NCBI RefSeq assembly: GCF_947495995.1
Contig: NZ_CANMAX010000003.1
Coordinates: 372,001 to 436,000 of the forward strand
Origin: an uncultured Tenacibaculum sp.
GTDB lineage: Bacteria > Bacteroidota > Bacteroidia > Flavobacteriales > Flavobacteriaceae
Length of the DNA: 64,000 bases
Reading direction: 5' to 3'
Of this stretch, positions 35,813-43,334 are shown in pieces (positions within the stretch are counted from its first letter, which is position 1; each line of letters opens with the position of its first letter). Made by a program: the position numbers and the translations under genes. A model generated the notes under the pieces. The model had not been told where the DNA came from. It ran no database searches and was given only the letters and a program-made list of their open reading frames with translations.

Positions 35813-36175
35813 ATGTCTCAAAATTATCAAGATAGTATTACTTTATTAACTGAAGTTGTAGATAATAAGTTATACGAAAAATTGATAAATCAATTAAACA
35901 AAGACTTTCAACTTGTTAGTTTAGATGTAGTTTTTCATAAAGAAAGTTCACCTTTAGTATTAAAAACTAAATTACAAGAGGTTGTAAAGTCCTTATTATT
36001 GAATGATTCCGATGGGTATTACAATTTGCTATACCGTATCGATGTTTCTGAAATTTCTTTAAAAAATATAAACACATCAGAAATTGATTCTTATTCAGAA
36101 GAAGTTACTTTTTTAATTCTAAAAAGAGTTTGGAAAAAAGTTTACTTTAAAAATAAGTTTTTTAACTACAAATAG
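35813..36175 (+). CDS. Conserved hypothetical protein following dnaE
   Basis: A 120-residue soluble protein with an acidic first half and a basic C-terminus (ILKRVWKKVYFKNKFFNYK). No motif is recognised. Its ATG directly follows the dnaE TAA without a gap, so it must depend on dnaE transcription and probably on translational coupling. A function around replication is only a guess from position. Confidence 0.72.
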   Translation: MSQNYQDSITLLTEVVDNKLYEKLINQLNKDFQLVSLDVVFHKESSPLVLKTKLQEVVKSLLLNDSDGYYNLLYRIDVSEISLKNINTSEIDSYSEEVTFLILKRVWKKVYFKNKFFNYK

Positions 36176-36191
36176 TAAGACAGCCCGCCAA

Positions 36192-36311
36192 CCTGAATTG
36201 ATTTCAAGTTCTCATAAAGAATAGCTTGATGAGACTCCGAAACAAGTTCGGAATGACGTTTTTTCGTTTGTTAGCGTCATTGCGATTAAAGCAAAGTGAA
36301 AGGAAGCAATC
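36192..36311. repeat. Intergenic palindromic repeat elements (two units)
   Basis: Unit 1 (36192-36258) contains ctcat...atgag arms, then CCGAA/TTCGG around acaag and ends GGAATGACG. Unit 2 (36275-36311) starts CGTCATTGCG and ends GGAAGCAATC with ATTGC/GCAAT arms. The units face each other through AATGACG and CGTCATT. Both resemble dispersed repeats I know from Flavobacteriaceae intergenic regions (GAAACAAGTTCAGCATGACG-like and GTCATTGCGA...GAAGCAATC-like), here diverged. With the flanking bases this fills the gap 36176-36452. Confidence 0.6.
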
Positions 36312-36398
36312 TTTTATTAAAACACAAAGCATTAAATCAATAGTATCATAGAAAATACAAATTATAAATAGTGTTTATCTCTTTTGTTTTACAATAAT

Positions 36399-36432
36399 TT
36401 TGCTTCAGTAAAATAAAAACATTGTATTTTTG
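36399..36432 (+). promoter_or_regulatory. Promoter of the flavoprotein/HAD operon
   Basis: TTTG (36399-36402) and TATTTTTG (36425-36432) with a 22-nt spacer match the Bacteroidota -33/-7 pattern. The -7 box is 20 nt before the ATG. Confidence 0.55.
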
Positions 36433-36452
36433 TTTAATATTTTTAAATATTC

Positions 36453-37778
36453 ATGAAACAAAATAAAAACGGAGTTTGGGTTAGTTGGAATGAAAACTTA
36501 AAGTACAACTACAAATCTTTATACACGATTAAAACAGAAGAGGAATTACAAGAGGTTATTGCTAAAAGTGAAAAGATACGTTTTTTTGGAAGTAAGCAAT
36601 CTTCTGCGGATATCGCAGCAGGAACAGAGACCTTAATTGATATTACTGCCTACAACAAGATATTAGAATTTAATGATGCAGATAAAACTATCACAATACA
36701 ATCTGGAGTATTATTAAAAGATTTGTTAGAAGCTGTTGAAGCAAAAGGTTGGTGTATTCCTTGTTTACCTGATATTAATACCGTAACTGTTGGTGGAGCT
36801 TTAGCTACGGGAACACATGGTACAAGCGGAAAATTATTAAGTGAATATGTTACGCAATGTAGATTAATATTAGCTGATGGTTCTGTAAAAGATATTTACG
36901 AAGGAGAAGAATTAATGGATGCTGTTCGTGTTTCATTAGGAGTTTTGGGAGTGTTTTCTACGATAACTTTTTCTTGTGAAGAAATTTACACGCTTCATGT
37001 AAAAGAACATCCAGAAAGTGATTCAGAGTGGTTGCCAAAAATTAAAGAACGTTTAAAACAACACGATTTTTTAAGAGTATTATGGTTACCACACACAGAT
37101 AAAGGTTACGTGATTACTGGAGATAAAATAGGTCCAGATACAGAAGTAAAAGAAGACTTAGGTCCAGAATATTTAAAGCACAGAAGAAAAGCTTCTAAAA
37201 TTTTATATAAGTACACGCATCTTTTCCCATGGTTTACTGCTGTGGCAAATAAACTGTTGTATAGAGGTTTTTTCAGAGCGACAAAAGAACATAAAGGATC
37301 GTTGTATCAAGCAACAGTTACCAAATCTAGAGGTTCTACTTTAGAGTTAGCAGAATGGACAATCAGTTTAGATGTCTTTCCAAAGGTATTCGAAGAATTA
37401 AAAAGAGAAATCAATAAATGGTCAAACAAATCGTTTATTCATATTCCTATGGATGTTCGTTTTGTATATAAAGACAAATCTTGGTTGAGTTACGCTTACG
37501 GACAAGATACGGTTACTATGGGTTGTGTTTCTAGAAATGCTGCCACTGCAGATTCTTACGAGGCGTTTAGAAGTGTAGAAAGAATTTTCCTAAAATATGG
37601 AGGAAGACCACATTGGGGAAAACGTTTTAAAGCAAAAGATACAGAACTTTCTCAAGTATATGAAAGATGGGATGATTTCAAAGCATTACGTAAATCATTC
37701 GATCCAACTAATAAATTTTTAAATCCGTATTTAACAGATTTATTTAACGAAAAAGAAGTTGAACATGCCTACGCCTAA
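36453..37778 (+). CDS. FAD-dependent aldonolactone/alditol-oxidase-like enzyme
   Basis: Flavoprotein of the vanillyl-alcohol-oxidase fold, 441 residues. The FAD-binding domain runs from about 20 to 190 (LPDINTVTVGGALATGTHGTSGK), and the C-terminal ALO-type domain ends with RPHWGKRF, the signature of aldonolactone and alditol oxidases. The histidine that usually binds FAD covalently in the GHS motif is absent: the loop reads FGSKQSSADIA, with Gln49 in its place. FAD is therefore probably held non-covalently. The sugar substrate is unknown. The gene overlaps the HAD phosphatase downstream by 14 nt. Confidence 0.85.
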   Translation: MKQNKNGVWVSWNENLKYNYKSLYTIKTEEELQEVIAKSEKIRFFGSKQSSADIAAGTETLIDITAYNKILEFNDADKTITIQSGVLLKDLLEAVEAKGWCIPCLPDINTVTVGGALATGTHGTSGKLLSEYVTQCRLILADGSVKDIYEGEELMDAVRVSLGVLGVFSTITFSCEEIYTLHVKEHPESDSEWLPKIKERLKQHDFLRVLWLPHTDKGYVITGDKIGPDTEVKEDLGPEYLKHRRKASKILYKYTHLFPWFTAVANKLLYRGFFRATKEHKGSLYQATVTKSRGSTLELAEWTISLDVFPKVFEELKREINKWSNKSFIHIPMDVRFVYKDKSWLSYAYGQDTVTMGCVSRNAATADSYEAFRSVERIFLKYGGRPHWGKRFKAKDTELSQVYERWDDFKALRKSFDPTNKFLNPYLTDLFNEKEVEHAYA

Positions 37779-38421
37779 AGGAGTTTTATTTGATTTTGAT
37801 GGAGTAGTGGTAGACAGTTTTGAAAGCCATTATTCAGCTTGGTCATCAGCGTTTAGAGAATTGTTTAATGAAGAAATAGCTCCATATCCGAAGAGTCATG
37901 TTGGTAAGTCTCCAAGAAAAATAGCGAGATATTTTTGTGATCAGATTGGCAAAGGAGATCAGTTTGAAGATTTATTTTTTCTGAAGGATAAACATTTAGA
38001 ATTGTATTTTAAAGTTCCGAATTTATTACCAGGAGTTACTGAGTTCACTGATTATTTATCTACAAACAAAGTACCTTATGGAATCGCAAGTAATGCTACA
38101 AAATTATTCTTGAGACAATCGATAAAACACCTGAATTTAAATTTTCCTGTAGTTTTTGGAGTAGAAGATTATAAAAAACCAAAACCAGCACCAGAGGCTT
38201 ATATAACTTTAGCTAGAGCTTTAGAGTTTACTGAAGAAGAATTTAAAGATTTGTGGGTTTTTGAAGATAGTTTAACAGGAATATCAGCAGCAAAATCTGC
38301 AGGAATGCAACCTATTGGAATACTTTCTAAATATTCAGCAGAAGAAATGAAAGCAGCAGGAAGTACTCAAGTTTTTCAAAATTTGAAAGAAGCTTTTGAT
38401 ATATTAATTTTAAAAGAATAA
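37765..38421 (+). CDS. HAD-family sugar-phosphate-type phosphatase
   Basis: HAD superfamily hydrolase of 218 residues, subfamily IA. Motif I is LFDFDGVVVDSF, motif II GIASNAT, motif III KKPKPAPEAY and motif IV VFEDSLTGISAAKSAGM. The all-alpha cap lies between motifs I and II, as in beta-phosphoglucomutases and sugar phosphatases. ATG 37765 is used; a TTG 6 nt upstream is possible. The 14-nt overlap with the flavoprotein suggests that the two act in one pathway, perhaps dephosphorylating a sugar that is then oxidised. Confidence 0.9.
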   Translation: MPTPKGVLFDFDGVVVDSFESHYSAWSSAFRELFNEEIAPYPKSHVGKSPRKIARYFCDQIGKGDQFEDLFFLKDKHLELYFKVPNLLPGVTEFTDYLSTNKVPYGIASNATKLFLRQSIKHLNLNFPVVFGVEDYKKPKPAPEAYITLARALEFTEEEFKDLWVFEDSLTGISAAKSAGMQPIGILSKYSAEEMKAAGSTQVFQNLKEAFDILILKE

Positions 38422-38462
38422 AAAATACAATAGAAAACGTTAGTTTTCTATTGTATTTTTTT
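38421..38462. terminator. Bidirectional intrinsic terminator
   Basis: Long perfect stem with arms AAATACAATAGAAAAC and GTTTTCTATTGTATTT around a 4-nt loop, A-run before and T-run after. It ends the HAD gene (+) and also lies 8 nt beyond the micro-ORF on the minus strand. Confidence 0.92.
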
Positions 38463-38469
38463 AGGTATT

Positions 38470-38604
38470 TTATCCTTGAGGAACGTACCAAAGTATTAAT
38501 CTTTTCACTTTATCAGAAGAGTCTCCTCCGTAAACGGTAATTAAAGACTTTCTTTCAATAATAGTTTTATTTTCTTTTTTAAACATTTCAATAGTTTTTT
38601 TCAT
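38470..38604 (-). CDS. 44-residue micro-peptide with a Gly-Gly
   Basis: A short open frame starting MKKTIEMFKKENK and ending LILWYVPQG. A double glycine at residues 26-27 (ITVYGGDSS) divides a charged N-terminal helix from a 17-residue hydrophobic-aromatic tail, a layout that recalls the GG-leader peptides of this window, though the leader lacks their LxxEQLK pattern. It lies between gldA and a long bidirectional terminator on the same strand, so it is probably transcribed. No homologue is known to me, and it may still be a chance frame. Confidence 0.45.
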   Translation of the reverse strand: MKKTIEMFKKENKTIIERKSLITVYGGDSSDKVKRLILWYVPQG

Positions 38605-38668
38605 TTTCTAATAATTTTTAAATTACCTACTCTTTTCTGGTTTTTCGGTTTACACCATTTTCTTTAAT

Positions 38669-39562
38669 TTATTTCGTCAATTCTCTAAATAGAGTCTCCA
38701 AATTTTTATTTTCTGAATTCATCTCTAAGATTTTTAATCCGTATTCTTGAGCAAAATCAAATAATTTCGGACGCATGTCTTCTTCAGTTTCAAACGTAAG
38801 TGTCCAAGAATTATCGTAATTATTTTTAATCGTAGTAATATTTGCTAAACGTTGTAAAAATTGTTCTTCAATCTTATAATCGAATCCGACTTTAATAGTT
38901 TGTTTTTTGTCTTCTTTTAAGTCAACTAATTTTTTGTCAATTACAATTTCTCCATTATTAATAATAATAACACGATCGCAAACAGCTTCTACTTCTTGCA
39001 TAATATGCGTAGAAAGTAATACGGTTTTATCTTTACCTAATTCTTTAATTAAAGCTCTAATTTCAATTAACTGATTCGGATCTAAACCTGTAGTTGGTTC
39101 ATCTAAAATCAATACAGACGGATTATGTAAAATGGCAGCAGCTAATCCCACACGTTGACGATAGCCTTTAGATAATTGACCTATTTTCTTATGAGATTCT
39201 TTATCTAATCCAACTTTTGTAATACAATCAGGAATAGCATCTTTTGAAATGTTATGAATATCAGCATGAAACTGTAAGTATTCTTTTACATACATATCCA
39301 AATACAACGGATTATGCTCTGGTAAATAACCTACTTTTTTTTGAGCTTCAATCGGATTTTTAATCACATCAATATCGTCAACCAAAACAGTTCCTTCATC
39401 TGGTTGTAAGAAACCAGTTAATACTTTCATAGTAGTAGATTTTCCGGCTCCATTCGGACCTAAAAACCCAACAATTTCTCCTTTTTTAGCTGAAAATGAA
39501 ATATTGTTTACTGCTTTTTGAGTACCGTATGTTTTCGTTATTGATGAAAGTTGAATTGACAT
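38669..39562 (-). CDS. gldA: Gliding-motility ABC transporter ATPase GldA
   Basis: ATP-binding subunit of the GldAFG ABC transporter linked to Bacteroidota gliding motility. Walker A GPNGAGKST lies at residues 35-43, the signature LSKGYRQRVGLAAAI near 133-147, Walker B VLILDEPTTGLDPNQ near 154-168, and the H-loop LLSTHIMQEVEAVCD follows. The C-terminal domain of about 80 residues is typical of GldA. The whole-length match to GldA is good; gldF and gldG are not adjacent, as is common. A gene for a GNAT lies directly upstream with a 2-nt gap. Confidence 0.92.
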   Translation of the reverse strand: MSIQLSSITKTYGTQKAVNNISFSAKKGEIVGFLGPNGAGKSTTMKVLTGFLQPDEGTVLVDDIDVIKNPIEAQKKVGYLPEHNPLYLDMYVKEYLQFHADIHNISKDAIPDCITKVGLDKESHKKIGQLSKGYRQRVGLAAAILHNPSVLILDEPTTGLDPNQLIEIRALIKELGKDKTVLLSTHIMQEVEAVCDRVIIINNGEIVIDKKLVDLKEDKKQTIKVGFDYKIEEQFLQRLANITTIKNNYDNSWTLTFETEEDMRPKLFDFAQEYGLKILEMNSENKNLETLFRELTK

Positions 39563-39564
39563 AA

Positions 39565-40026
39565 TTAACGTTTTAATTGAATTTTAATAGCTTTTAATCC
39601 TGAAGCGTCTAAAGTAATATCTTCAAAGAAAGTAAAACCTAATTTTTTGTAAAAACCTACTGGAGATTTATAGGTAGTTCCGTCTGCTTTTTTATAGTCA
39701 TTGTCACAAACTACCCAGCCATTTAAAATAGTGTATTCTTGTTTCGCTTTTTCGATAAGTTGTTTTCCAATTCCTTTACCTTGATGTTTATGATTAAGAA
39801 TCATTAAAAACCATTGTTCATTATCTCTTGAAAAGCAAGCAAACCATCCTGAAATGTTATTGTTTTCTAACACTAAAGTATGATTAACTTCTGATAAAGA
39901 ATTTAAATAACGATCAAAATCGTCAATGGTTTTATGTTGAATAATCCTTGGATATTCAGCATTCCATAAATTCTTTAAAGCCTCTTTTTGAGATAAGTTT
40001 AGTGAATTGGTTTTAAAAAAATGCAT
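39565..40026 (-). CDS. GNAT-family N-acetyltransferase
   Basis: Acetyl-CoA-dependent acetyltransferase of 153 residues. The acetyl-CoA loop is seen in MILNHKHQGKGIGKQLIEKAKQ (Q/RxxGxG/A type), with the ensuing GFYKKLGFTFFED strand-helix near the C-terminus. The substrate cannot be read. Start and upstream folA stop share one base, so the two are coupled. Confidence 0.88.
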   Translation of the reverse strand: MHFFKTNSLNLSQKEALKNLWNAEYPRIIQHKTIDDFDRYLNSLSEVNHTLVLENNNISGWFACFSRDNEQWFLMILNHKHQGKGIGKQLIEKAKQEYTILNGWVVCDNDYKKADGTTYKSPVGFYKKLGFTFFEDITLDASGLKAIKIQLKR

Positions 40027-40511
40027 TATCGTCTTTCGTAAGAAACGAAACTATAATCATGTTTATTTTTCTCATCGGCTTTAAAATCCTCACGAGAAAC
40101 TTCTTTCCAAACTTCTGTATCTATCTTAGGGAAGAAAACATCAGCTTCAAAATTTTCATGAACAAGCGTAATATCTAAACAATCAGCTAAGTTGTTTGCC
40201 AATGCTTGTTCGTAAACTTGAGCTCCACCGATAATAAACGCGTCTTTTCCTTCAGTAAGTTCAATCGCTTTTTCTATACTATTAGCAATTAAGCAACCAT
40301 CTTTAAAATAATCGTTGTTTCTAGTAATAATAACACTAGTTCTATTTGGAAGCGGTTTACCAATACTTTCAAAAGTATTTCGTCCCATAAGAATATGATG
40401 ACCAGTAGTTACTTTCTTAAAACGTTTTAAATCTGCTGGTAAATGCCAAATAAGATCGTTGTTTTTTCCTAATTCGTTGTTTAGGCCTATAGCCGCAATA
40501 ATAGTAATCAT
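40026..40511 (-). CDS. folA: Dihydrofolate reductase
   Basis: NADPH-dependent reduction of dihydrofolate. The 161-residue protein has the family signature IAAIGLNNELGKNNDLIWHLPADLKRFKKVTTGHHILMGR divided over residues 4-44, with the catalytic acid Asp (PADLKRFK) and the NADPH motif FIIGGAQVYEQAL. It lies in a cluster with thyA, which makes the dihydrofolate that this enzyme recycles. Confidence 0.96.
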   Translation of the reverse strand: MITIIAAIGLNNELGKNNDLIWHLPADLKRFKKVTTGHHILMGRNTFESIGKPLPNRTSVIITRNNDYFKDGCLIANSIEKAIELTEGKDAFIIGGAQVYEQALANNLADCLDITLVHENFEADVFFPKIDTEVWKEVSREDFKADEKNKHDYSFVSYERR

Positions 40512-40526
40512 AAATGTGTTAAAATA

Positions 40527-40712
40527 TTACATGTCTTTAACCCATTCCTTAATATAACCAACTAAATCTCTTTTATCGGTTACATCGCTATCTATAGTAT
40601 TTGAGTGTATATTCTGTATTATGGTTTTAATAGCTAATAACACATTCTCATCATCTATTTCAGCAACTATATCATAGATATCTTCTTTTATGGTATCAAT
40701 TTCTGCTATCAT
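40527..40712 (-). CDS. Small acidic protein, antitoxin-like
   Basis: A 61-residue, strongly acidic helical protein (MIAEIDTIKEDIYDIVAEIDDENVLLAI...), with a Trp-containing end YIKEWVKDM. The pattern of an amphipathic helix with DENVLLAIKTII resembles the short antitoxin-like proteins often found upstream of RelE/ParE-type toxins in Bacteroidota, but no toxin gene is adjacent. It lies between folA and thyA on the same strand. It may be an orphan antitoxin or an unrelated small protein. Confidence 0.55.
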   Translation of the reverse strand: MIAEIDTIKEDIYDIVAEIDDENVLLAIKTIIQNIHSNTIDSDVTDKRDLVGYIKEWVKDM

Positions 40713-40806
40713 TTTATTAAAACTTAAGTAGGTTTAGGTTACTAATTTAATCAGATTTTGGAAATCTGAAAGTGTTAAAATAAATAAAAGAACGTTAAAA
40801 ATAAAA

Positions 40807-41631
40807 CTATACAGCCACGGTACCTTTGATATGTGGATGTGGGTTATAATTTAACAGTTCAAAATCTTCAAATGTGAAATCTTCGATATTCGTAATTGAA
40901 GGGTTTAATTTCATTGTAGGTAGTGGTCTAGGATCTCTACTTAACTGTAATTCTAATTGTTCTTTATGATTGTTGTAAATGTGAGCATCACCAAAAGTGT
41001 GAATAAATTCACCAGCTTCGTAACCACAAACTTGAGCAATCATCATTGTAAATAAAGCATAACTAGCAATATTGAAAGGAACGCCTAAGAAAATGTCGGC
41101 ACTTCTTTGATATAACTGACACGAAAGCTTTCCATCAGCTACATAAAATTGGAAAAATGCATGACAAGGAGGTAAAGCAGCTTTACCATTCGCAACATTT
41201 TCTGAAAAAGAAACTGAAGTATCTGGCATTACACTCGGATTCCAAGCAGAAACTAACATTCGTCTACTATTAGGATTCTTCTTTAATGTTTCAATAACTT
41301 CTTTTAACTGATCTATTTCTTCACTGTTCCAGTTACGCCATTGATGTCCATAAACAGGACCTAAGTCTCCATTTTCATCAGCCCATTCATTCCAAATTCG
41401 AACACCATTTTCTTGTAAGTATTTTACATTAGTGTCTCCTTTAATAAACCACAGTAATTCATAAATAATAGATTTAAGGTGTAACTTTTTAGTAGTTACC
41501 ATAGGAAAACCTTCACTTAAATCGAAACGCATCTGATATCCAAAAACACTCTTAGTTCCTGTTCCTGTTCTATCTCCCTTTTCATTTCCGTTTTCTAAAA
41601 CGTGCTTAACTAAATCTAAATATTGTTGCAT
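40807..41631 (-). CDS. thyA: Thymidylate synthase
   Basis: Methylates dUMP to dTMP with methylenetetrahydrofolate, releasing dihydrofolate. The 274-residue chain has the [20 protein letters not shown] dUMP/loop region, the catalytic cysteine in [13 protein letters not shown], and the [19 protein letters not shown] block. The C-terminus ends [10 protein letters not shown], matching the conserved carboxyl tail that closes the active site. It lies upstream of folA on the same strand with a small unknown gene between. Confidence 0.97.
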   Translation of the reverse strand: MQQYLDLVKHVLENGNEKGDRTGTGTKSVFGYQMRFDLSEGFPMVTTKKLHLKSIIYELLWFIKGDTNVKYLQENGVRIWNEWADENGDLGPVYGHQWRNWNSEEIDQLKEVIETLKKNPNSRRMLVSAWNPSVMPDTSVSFSENVANGKAALPPCHAFFQFYVADGKLSCQLYQRSADIFLGVPFNIASYALFTMMIAQVCGYEAGEFIHTFGDAHIYNNHKEQLELQLSRDPRPLPTMKLNPSITNIEDFTFEDFELLNYNPHPHIKGTVAV

Positions 41632-41716
41632 TTATTTATCAAATTATGATTGCAAAAATAAAAAAGCCTAGATTAATTGAATTAAAAGCTTTAGAATTGT
41701 TATCATGAAGTTATTA

Positions 41717-41750
41717 ACTAAAAAAAGCATCAACAAATGTTGATGCCTTT
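41717..41750 (-). terminator. Terminator of the cysteine-rich peptide gene
   Basis: Arms GCATCAAC and GTTGATGC (41726-41733 with 41738-41745) with a T-run on the minus strand after the hairpin. It separates the peptide gene from thyA. Confidence 0.8.
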
Positions 41751-41775
41751 CTACTTTTTTTATTTTTTTGGTTTC

Positions 41776-41958
41776 TTATGCCCAAATGCATCCTCCACGA
41801 ACACAGTAACCGTAATCGCAGAATTCGAATCCATTTACCATAACACAACATTGTCTGTTTCCTTTACAATAAGGTCGATTGAAGTTAGCTCCATGAATTT
41901 CGCTTAATTCTTCTTTAGAAAGTACTTTAAGTCCAGTTAAATTTTTTAGTTTTTTCAT
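41776..41958 (-). CDS. Six-cysteine peptide with GG-like (HGA) leader, copy 1
   Basis: A 60-residue precursor. The leader (residues 1-24, LSKEELSEIHGA) resembles double-glycine leaders with Gly-Ala at the cut site. The core has cysteines at 31, 37, 38, 47, 52 and 57. Their spacing C-x5-CC-x8-C-x4-C-x4-C is identical to that of the peptide at 42059-42235, and the segments YCKG, CC, NG.E/F.C also match, so the two are paralogues. The leader and core pattern suggests export through a C39-type transporter and a core held by three disulfides. No transporter or maturase is nearby. Confidence 0.8.
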   Translation of the reverse strand: MKKLKNLTGLKVLSKEELSEIHGANFNRPYCKGNRQCCVMVNGFEFCDYGYCVRGGCIWA

Positions 41959-41975
41959 AAGATTGATGTTTAAAG

Positions 41976-42011
41976 AAATCTATAACCTTATAGTTATAAG
42001 GCTATAGATTT
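41976..42011. repeat. 36-bp inverted repeat between the peptide genes
   Basis: AAATCTATA-A-CCTTATA then GT then TATAAGG-C-TATAGATTT: 16 of 17 positions pair. It lies downstream of copy 2 and 18 nt upstream of copy 1 on the minus strand. It may end or attenuate the upstream transcript, or be an operator for the downstream gene. Confidence 0.75.
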
Positions 42012-42058
42012 GAAGGTTAAAAAATTATTTAGTGATTGAAAAAGATTAGAATTCTAGA

Positions 42059-42235
42059 TTAATAAAAAACGCATCCATAAATAGAGCAACGACCTGGTTC
42101 ACAGTATTCCATTCCGTTAATTATAAAACAACATCTGTTTCTGCCTTTGCAATAAGTTCTAACAGATCCTTTAACTTGCTTTAATTGTTCTTTGTTTAAA
42201 ATTTGAACACCTTCTAGTTTGAGTAAGTTTTTCAT
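42059..42235 (-). CDS. Six-cysteine peptide with GG-like (KGS) leader, copy 2
   Basis: A 58-residue precursor, MKNLLKLEGVQILNKEQLKQ followed by VKGS, with a canonical Leu/Gln/Lys leader ending Gly-Ser. The core has cysteines at 29, 35, 36, 45, 50 and 55 and shares the exact cysteine spacing of the copy at 41776-41958, with different residues between (for example CFIINGMEYC against CVMVNGFEFC). Divergence with fixed cysteines suggests selection on a disulfide-bonded fold. The coding frame was read directly from the sequence. A 6-bp palindrome lies 25 nt upstream of its start. Confidence 0.78.
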   Translation of the reverse strand: MKNLLKLEGVQILNKEQLKQVKGSVRTYCKGRNRCCFIINGMEYCEPGRCSIYGCVFY

Positions 42236-42530
42236 TATTTAATAGGTTTTGGTTAATATTTACGCTTGGCGTAACCTCAAAAACTAAAACTCATATTTAA
42301 AAAGAAATAAGGGAAATTATTGAGAGATTAAAATGATAATAGTGGATTAATAACATTAAGGAAATGTAGGACGTATTAATTTGTAATATCACGAAATCTT
42401 GATGTTTACATAAGGATGTAAGTTTTCTTTTTATTATTTGTTTTACTAAGAGGTTGTGTGTAAATATAATAAAAAAACCTATTATTTTTTATTTTTTTAA
42501 CATCACATGTGTTTTTTTGTTGAAGTAAAT
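42236..42530. other. Gene-free stretch upstream of the peptide pair
   Basis: About 295 bp, very AT-rich, with no frame worth calling. It holds an inverted repeat TTACGC-TTG-GCGTAA (42260-42274) just upstream of copy 2, and A/T runs near 42465-42515 that may end the transcript of the caspase-like gene. No clear TAnnTTTG box was found. Confidence 0.6.
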
Positions 42531-43295
42531 TCAAAAACCTGAGCTAAATAAACTTCTAGCTCCTCTCATACCACATTTCTGATATTTATGGTAAGCTTTA
42601 GCTGCACTTTCTTTTATTTGAAGAGAAGAAGATTGGTTTAACCATGTTGTAATTGACGCATCTAAAGTATAGGCTTCAGGAGCCATTAAATTTGTTGTCC
42701 ATAACAAAGGATTAGCATTTGCTTGTTTAATTTCTTTAGAAAAATAATGTTTACTAAAACAAGCAAGTATAATTACATCTTTCTTTTTCTCTTTACACTT
42801 TTGATAATCTATGTTTACATCGAATTCCATTAATCCATCATGACCAACATAAGCTATTAGATTTGAAGCTCCACCGAATTTAAGTTTGATTGAATCAGTA
42901 ATTATATTTTCTTCGTTTTGATGATTCGAAGCTTTTAAAAAGTCTTCAGTGCAAGTCTTGATTTTTTTACCATTATAAGCATCTGCTAATAAATAAACAT
43001 CTCTAGTTTTATGTTTAAAGAGTACACGTTCTAAAATATCTGAAGAGTTAGTTTTTAGAGTAGAAATCATTTTCCAATCTTTTGCTTTGTATTTAAAGAA
43101 AGATTTTACACCATACAAAGCTCCCCAATACAAATTGTTTTTTGGATCTTGACCGTTTCCTAATTTTTTAGGAACAGGAACAATATCTTGATTTTTATTA
43201 TCACATAAGGCTACAAATACATGTATTGTTTTTGTTTGTGAAAACGATTTTACAGCAATAAATGAGATAAGGAATAATACTATTGTCTTTTTCAT
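42531..43295 (-). CDS. Secreted protein with caspase-like His/Cys pattern
   Basis: A 254-residue exported protein (Sec signal about 1-20, SKSFSQ-type end). The body has alternating strand/helix pattern with two features of clan CD (caspase/gingipain-like) folds: strand LIAYVGHDG with His152, and, after a short linker, strand VIILACFSKH with Cys179. The order strand-GH then strand-xxC is that of the catalytic dyad. A Trp-rich segment NLYWGALYGVKSFF precedes. No peptidase family name can be assigned, and activity is inferred. It lies on the same strand as, and 296 nt upstream of, the cysteine-rich peptide pair. Confidence 0.6.
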   Translation of the reverse strand: MKKTIVLFLISFIAVKSFSQTKTIHVFVALCDNKNQDIVPVPKKLGNGQDPKNNLYWGALYGVKSFFKYKAKDWKMISTLKTNSSDILERVLFKHKTRDVYLLADAYNGKKIKTCTEDFLKASNHQNEENIITDSIKLKFGGASNLIAYVGHDGLMEFDVNIDYQKCKEKKKDVIILACFSKHYFSKEIKQANANPLLWTTNLMAPEAYTLDASITTWLNQSSSLQIKESAAKAYHKYQKCGMRGARSLFSSGF

Positions 43296-43334
43296 ATAGC
43301 ATTTAACGAGTTAAGACCGAAAATAGTATTGAAT

